This document shows positions 59,818-64,000 of a stretch of 64,000 nucleotides of DNA, piece after piece; the stretch's first letter is position 1; each line of letters starts with the position of its first letter. The position numbers and the translations under genes are program-made. Origin of the DNA: Sulfitobacter sp. F26204. Lineage in GTDB: Bacteria > Pseudomonadota > Alphaproteobacteria > Rhodobacterales > Rhodobacteraceae. The notes under the pieces were generated by a model. It was given only the letters and a program-made list of their open reading frames with translations. It made no database searches and had not been told where the DNA came from. The DNA is taken from NCBI RefSeq assembly GCF_026410305.1, contig NZ_JAPMLQ010000001.1, positions 620,001-684,000 on the forward strand, given 5' to 3'.

Positions 59818-60903
59818 ATGGGCACCTACATCCTACGACGGTTATTGCTGATCATTCCGACGCTGGTTGGGATCATGTTGATCAACTTTGCACTGGTGCA
59901 ATTCGTGCCCGGTGGTCCGGTTGAACAGGCGATTGCGCGGATTCAGGGCGGGGGTGATGTATTTGGCGGCTTTGCCGGTACCGGTAATGATGCGGGCAAT
60001 ACAGACCTTGAAACGAATGACAACTACATCGGCGCACGCGGCCTACCGCCGGAATTTATCGAAGAGCTTGAGAAAGAATTCGGGTTCGACAAACCGCCGG
60101 TTGAGCGGTTTTTCAACATGATGTGGAACTACGTCCGTTTTGATTTCGGAGAGAGCTACTTCCGCTCTATTTCGGTGATTGATCTGATCAAGGAAAAACT
60201 GCCGGTGTCGATCACACTGGGGCTATGGTCGACCTTGATTGCCTATCTGGTGTCGATCCCGCTGGGCATCCGCAAGGCGGTGCGCGATGGCTCGCGATTT
60301 GACACATGGACCTCGGGTGCGATCATTGCCGCCTATGCGATCCCCGGTTTCCTCTTTGCAATCCTGTTGCTGGTGATGTTCGCAGGCGGGTCATATTGGC
60401 AGATTTTCCCGCTGCGCGGCCTGACCTCGGATAATTTTGACCAGCTCAGCCTGTTGGGCAAGATCGGGGATTATTTCTGGCACATCACCCTGCCTGTGTT
60501 GGCTTCAACCATCAGTGCCTTTGCCACGCTGACCTTGCTGACGAAGAACAGTTTTCTGGACGAGATCAAGAAACATTACGTTATGACCGCCCGCGCCAAG
60601 GGATTGTCAGAACGTGCGGTGCTTTACGGCCATGTATTCCGTAACGCCATGTTGATCGTGATTGCCGGATTCCCGGCGGTGTTCATCGGCGTGTTCTTTG
60701 GCGGGTCGCTGATCATCGAAACGATTTTCAGCCTTGATGGATTGGGCCGGCTGGGGTTTGAGGCGGCGGTGGCGCGCGATTACCCAATTGTATTCGGCAC
60801 CCTGTTCATCTTTGGCCTGATCGGGCTGGTTGTTGGTATCCTGTCTGACCTGATGTATGTGCTGGTTGATCCACGGATTGATTTCGAGCGGAGGGAAGGT
60901 TGA
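59818..60903 (+). CDS. yejB: ABC transporter permease YejB
   Basis: 361 residues. [31 protein letters not shown] (in pieces), a periplasmic loop near 45-90, and the EAA loop ([24 protein letters not shown]) are the DppB/YejB pattern. Ten bases after yejA; the ribosome-binding site is weak. Stop overlaps yejE start (TGATG). Confidence 0.93.
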   Translation: MGTYILRRLLLIIPTLVGIMLINFALVQFVPGGPVEQAIARIQGGGDVFGGFAGTGNDAGNTDLETNDNYIGARGLPPEFIEELEKEFGFDKPPVERFFNMMWNYVRFDFGESYFRSISVIDLIKEKLPVSITLGLWSTLIAYLVSIPLGIRKAVRDGSRFDTWTSGAIIAAYAIPGFLFAILLLVMFAGGSYWQIFPLRGLTSDNFDQLSLLGKIGDYFWHITLPVLASTISAFATLTLLTKNSFLDEIKKHYVMTARAKGLSERAVLYGHVFRNAMLIVIAGFPAVFIGVFFGGSLIIETIFSLDGLGRLGFEAAVARDYPIVFGTLFIFGLIGLVVGILSDLMYVLVDPRIDFERREG

Positions 60904-62009
60904 TGGCCTTGTCACCGCTGAACCAGCGCCGCTGGCGCAATTTCAAGCGCAACCGCCGCGCCTATTGGAGCCTGTGGATTTTCGCCATCCTGTTCGGTAT
61001 TTCCCTGTTTGCGGAATTTGTGGCCAACGACAAGCCGATCCTCGTGAACTATCGCGGCGAATATTATACCCCGATTTTCAACTTCTACCCCGAGACCGCC
61101 TTTGGCGGCGATTTCCAGACCGAAGCGGTGTACCGCGATCCAGAGGTGAAATGCCTGATCGCGACCGGTGGTCTGGATCTGTGTTTCGATGATCCAGATG
61201 CCTATATCGAGGACGCGCAGGACGGTGTGATCGAGGGTGAGGAGATCAGCAAAGGCTGGGCGATCTGGCCGATCATCCCCTATTCCTTCAACACTGCCGT
61301 TGACCGCCCCGGTGCCGCCCCGCTGCCGCCAAATGGACAGAACTGGCTGGGTACCGATGGCACCAAACGCGATGTTATGGCGCGGGTCATCCACGGCTTC
61401 CGCCTGTCGATCATGTTTACCCTGATTGTCACCGGCCTTGCCTCGCTGATTGGGGTGATTGCGGGGGCGGTGCAGGGGTTCTTTGGCGGCTGGGTTGATC
61501 TGATCTTTCAGCGGGTGATCGAAATCTGGTCTTCCACCCCGTCGCTTTATGTCATCATCATCATGTTTGCGATTTTAGGGCGCAGTTTCTGGCTGCTTGT
61601 GTTCCTGTTGGTGCTGTTCAGTTGGACATCCCTTGTGGGTGTGGTGCGGGCTGAATTCCTGCGCGCGCGCAACCTTGAATATGTCCGTGCCGCCCGGGCG
61701 CTGGGTGTCAGCAACGTCACAATCATGTTCCGTCATATGCTGCCCAATGCCATGGTGGCGATGCTGACGATGCTGCCGTTCATCATCACCGGCACAATCA
61801 GCACATTGGCGATCCTTGATTTCCTCGGCTTTGGTTTGCCATCCTCGGCACCCTCCCTGGGAGAGCTGACCTTGCAGGCGAAACAGAACCTGCAAGCACC
61901 CTGGCTTGCCTTTACCGCCTTCTTTACCTTTGCGATCATGCTGTCGCTTCTGGTGTTCATCTTTGAGGGCATTCGCGATGCCTTCGATCCGCGAAAGACG
62001 TTTTCCTGA
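60903..62009 (+). CDS. yejE: ABC transporter permease YejE
   Basis: 368 residues. N-terminal LNQRRWRNFKRNRRAYWSLW, large periplasmic insert containing NWLGTDGTKRDVMARVIHGFR, then five helices and the EAA loop YVRAARALGVSNVTIMFRHMLPNA. GGAGGGAAGG precedes the ATG; a TTG at 60900 is in frame. Overlaps yejF by one base of TGATG. Confidence 0.93.
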   Translation: MALSPLNQRRWRNFKRNRRAYWSLWIFAILFGISLFAEFVANDKPILVNYRGEYYTPIFNFYPETAFGGDFQTEAVYRDPEVKCLIATGGLDLCFDDPDAYIEDAQDGVIEGEEISKGWAIWPIIPYSFNTAVDRPGAAPLPPNGQNWLGTDGTKRDVMARVIHGFRLSIMFTLIVTGLASLIGVIAGAVQGFFGGWVDLIFQRVIEIWSSTPSLYVIIIMFAILGRSFWLLVFLLVLFSWTSLVGVVRAEFLRARNLEYVRAARALGVSNVTIMFRHMLPNAMVAMLTMLPFIITGTISTLAILDFLGFGLPSSAPSLGELTLQAKQNLQAPWLAFTAFFTFAIMLSLLVFIFEGIRDAFDPRKTFS

Positions 62010-63586
62010 TGGCACTGCTTGAAGTCAAAAACCTTTGTGTCGGTTTCCGTCAGGATGGCAAGCTGTCCGAGGCGGTCAAAGGTGTCAGCTTTCACGTAGA
62101 GCGGGGCGAGACCGTGGCGCTGGTGGGTGAATCCGGTTCAGGCAAATCGGTATCGGCACTTTCAACCGTGTCCTTGCTGGGCGACAGTGCCGAAGTGTCG
62201 GGCTCTGTCACCTATGACGGGCAACAGATGATCGGCGCGGATGATGCGCTGCTGCGCAAGGTGCGGGGCAATGACATCAGTTTCATTTTTCAGGAGCCGA
62301 TGACCTCACTGAATCCGCTGCACACCATCGAAAAACAATTGGGCGAGAGCCTTGCCCTGCACCAGGGCCTTGCCGGTGCTGCTGCCCGCGAGCGTATTCT
62401 GGCCCTGTTGGACCAGGTCGGCATCAATGATGCCGAAAGCCGTTTGGGTGCCTATCCTCATCAACTTTCGGGTGGGCAACGTCAACGGGTGATGATTGCC
62501 ATGGCACTGGCGAACAAACCTGACGTGCTGATCGCGGACGAGCCGACAACAGCGCTGGACGTGACCATTCAGGCGCAGATTCTGGACCTGCTGAAAGACC
62601 TCAAGGACCGGATGGGCATGGGGCTTTTGTTTATTACCCATGATCTGGGTATTGTGCGCCGCATCGCGGATCGTGTCTGCGTGATGCAACAGGGCGAAAT
62701 TGTCGAGCAGGGGACAACGGCGGATATTTTTGAAAATCCCCAACATCCCTACACGATCAAACTGCTGAGCGCTGAGCCAACGGGGCAGCCTGAACCTGTC
62801 GCTGTCGGAGCGCAAGAAATCGTCAGCACCGAACATCTGAAAGTCTGGTTTCCGATCACCAAGGGGTTGTTGCGGCGTACTGTCGGTCATGTGAAGGCCG
62901 TGAATGACGCGAGCATTTCTGTGCGCGCCGGTGAGACTCTGGGCATTGTGGGTGAATCTGGTTCGGGCAAAACCACGATGGCGCTTGCCATTATGCGCCT
63001 GATTTCCTCCGAAGGGGGAATCAGATTTATGGACCAGGATGTGCGCAAGTGGTCCACGCGAGAATTGCGCCGTTTGCGCAGCGAAATGCAGATCGTTTTC
63101 CAGGACCCTTTCGGATCGCTGTCGCCGCGCATGACCTGTTTTCAGATCATTTCCGAAGGGCTTGGCATTCATGGGATCAGCCGGGGAAAGGACCAGCGTG
63201 CCCTCGTGCGCGAAGTGATGCTTGAAACCGGGCTCGATCCGGAAACGATGGACCGGTATCCGCACGAGTTTTCGGGGGGGCAACGCCAGCGTATTGCCAT
63301 CGCCCGTGCCATGGTTCTGCGGCCCAAGCTGCTGGTTTTGGACGAACCGACAAGCGCGCTTGATATGACGGTGCAGGTCCAGATCGTAAAGCTGCTGCGC
63401 GAACTACAGACGAAATACGGGTTGGCCTATCTGTTCATCAGTCACGATCTCAAGGTTGTGCGGGCGATGTCGCACAAGGTCATGGTGATGAAGCGCGGTG
63501 ACGTGGTCGAATACGGGGATGCCGAAGACCTGTATGAGCGTCCCAAGTCCGAATATACGCGTAGCCTGTTACAGGCGGCGTCCTGA
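62009..63586 (+). CDS. yejF: Peptide ABC transporter ATP-binding protein YejF (two NBDs)
   Basis: 525 residues with two complete ABC domains. Walker A GESGSGKSV and GESGSGKTT; signatures LSGGQRQRV and FSGGQRQRI; Walker B VLIADEPTTALD and LLVLDEPTSALD. Both sites look active. Energises YejBE. Confidence 0.93.
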   Translation: MALLEVKNLCVGFRQDGKLSEAVKGVSFHVERGETVALVGESGSGKSVSALSTVSLLGDSAEVSGSVTYDGQQMIGADDALLRKVRGNDISFIFQEPMTSLNPLHTIEKQLGESLALHQGLAGAAARERILALLDQVGINDAESRLGAYPHQLSGGQRQRVMIAMALANKPDVLIADEPTTALDVTIQAQILDLLKDLKDRMGMGLLFITHDLGIVRRIADRVCVMQQGEIVEQGTTADIFENPQHPYTIKLLSAEPTGQPEPVAVGAQEIVSTEHLKVWFPITKGLLRRTVGHVKAVNDASISVRAGETLGIVGESGSGKTTMALAIMRLISSEGGIRFMDQDVRKWSTRELRRLRSEMQIVFQDPFGSLSPRMTCFQIISEGLGIHGISRGKDQRALVREVMLETGLDPETMDRYPHEFSGGQRQRIAIARAMVLRPKLLVLDEPTSALDMTVQVQIVKLLRELQTKYGLAYLFISHDLKVVRAMSHKVMVMKRGDVVEYGDAEDLYERPKSEYTRSLLQAAS

Positions 63587-63628
63587 TGGCCCGCGCAGAT
63601 TGCCACACCATTTCAAGAGCGCTAGAAA

Positions 63629-63642
63629 TTGATCCAGATCAT
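63629..63642. promoter_or_regulatory. FNR-like box upstream of the DUF2189 gene
   Basis: TTGAT-CCAG-ATCAT, one mismatch from the FNR consensus TTGAT-N4-ATCAA, 35 bp upstream of the start codon. Suggests induction by low oxygen (FnrL in Rhodobacterales). Confidence 0.5.
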
Positions 63643-63676
63643 TTTAGCCAGCGCCAGTTTGGGCAACACTGAATTC

Positions 63677-64000
63677 ATGAATGCCAGACCCCACGGCGCA
63701 CCAGACCTGCGCAGTCCTACATTTTCCGATTTCAGGAACAGTCTGGCCGCAGGCTGGCGCGATTTCATTGCCGCGCCGCTGGTTGATCTGTTTTTCGCCA
63801 GCTTTTTCGTGCTTGCCGGACTTGTAATGGCGGCGATTACCTATGTGACGGGCACAACCTTCTGGCTTATCCTTGCGGTCATGGGCTTCCCCTTGGTTGG
63901 CACCTTGTGCGCCTTGGGGTTCTATGAGGTAAGTCGGCGGAGGCAAGCCGCAGAGCCATTGCGACTGTCCGAGGTTATTTCTGTGGTGCACCAACATCTG
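63677..64000 (+). CDS. DUF2189 family membrane protein (partial, cut by right edge)
   Basis: 108 codons from the ATG at 63677 to the window end. DFRNSLAAGWRDFIAAPLVDLFFASFFVL, GFPLVGTLCALGFYEVSRRRQA (in pieces) match the DUF2189 pattern, with at least two membrane helices visible. The function of the family is unknown. Preceded by an FNR-like box. The opposite-strand frame at 63644-63997 is its shadow. Confidence 0.8.
   Translation, partial: MNARPHGAPDLRSPTFSDFRNSLAAGWRDFIAAPLVDLFFASFFVLAGLVMAAITYVTGTTFWLILAVMGFPLVGTLCALGFYEVSRRRQAAEPLRLSEVISVVHQHL

Noticed and set aside
1..64000. CRISPR arrays, transposases, prophage genes
   Set aside because: No regularly spaced direct repeats, DDE transposase motifs or phage structural genes were seen.

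Overview
The window reads as a chromosomal segment of a marine alphaproteobacterium of the Rhodobacterales, most likely the Roseobacter group. The evidence is the gene content: taurine deamination and uptake genes, an Mcl1-type malyl-CoA lyase of the ethylmalonyl-CoA pathway, COQ9, the TrcR (DUF1013) cell-cycle regulator, BioMNY, DgcN/DgcA, and small Rhodobacterales families such as FYDLN_acid and DUF1244. There is no rRNA, prophage, transposase or CRISPR array. It is mainly ordinary core chromosome, dense and high in GC, with a few accessory-looking patches.

Layout. 1-7.5 kb: a glycine-zipper lipoprotein cut by the left edge, taurine:pyruvate aminotransferase (tpa), an RTX-type M10 protease, and tauABC. 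7.5-14.6 kb: a DEAD-box helicase, a MarR regulator, a SelD fusion facing SelU (tRNA 2-selenouridine), and a PPOX-like oxidase. 14.8-20.6 kb: tRNA-Ala(GGC), FYDLN protein, a DUF45 protease, an SMR exporter with an XRE regulator and a frameshifted membrane gene, GntR and GNAT genes, accA, and a LysE exporter with an Lrp regulator. 20.6-25.6 kb: mcl1, then dgcN, dgcA and a D-amino acid aminotransferase, then a second RTX protein. 25.7-28.3 kb: DUF1244 protein, pyruvate kinase under two palindromic operators, and two small genes. 28.4-35.5 kb: rpmI-rplT and pheS-pheT, interrupted by AT-richer accessory genes, including a DarT-like ADP-ribosyltransferase between pheS and pheT. 35.5-42.6 kb: LysR/methyltransferase pair, YtoQ, GST, mscL, a DUF2087 protein, ald with its Lrp regulator, rpsU and COQ9. 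42.6-49 kb: bioMNY, a quinone oxidoreductase, RNase T2, trcR, and an ornithine decarboxylase with a structured leader. 49-53.5 kb: recR, ybaB, dnaX, a YpfJ-type peptidase and the SRP RNA gene. 53.7-64 kb: nudC, an SRPBCC protein, MgtC, prephenate dehydratase, a membrane cytochrome c, yejABEF and the start of a DUF2189 gene behind an FNR-like box.

Functionally the window combines scavenging (taurine, D-amino acids, oligopeptides, biotin) with replication, translation and amino-acid housekeeping. The most noteworthy items are the DarT-like toxin domain inside the pheST operon, an unexplained structured spacer after it, a family of dispersed intergenic elements ending in a GGCCAAAAAGAG motif, a 54-codon reading frame with a strong ribosome-binding site between dnaX and ybaB, and several regulatory palindromes. 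All functional calls are from reading translated sequence; no database search was run.
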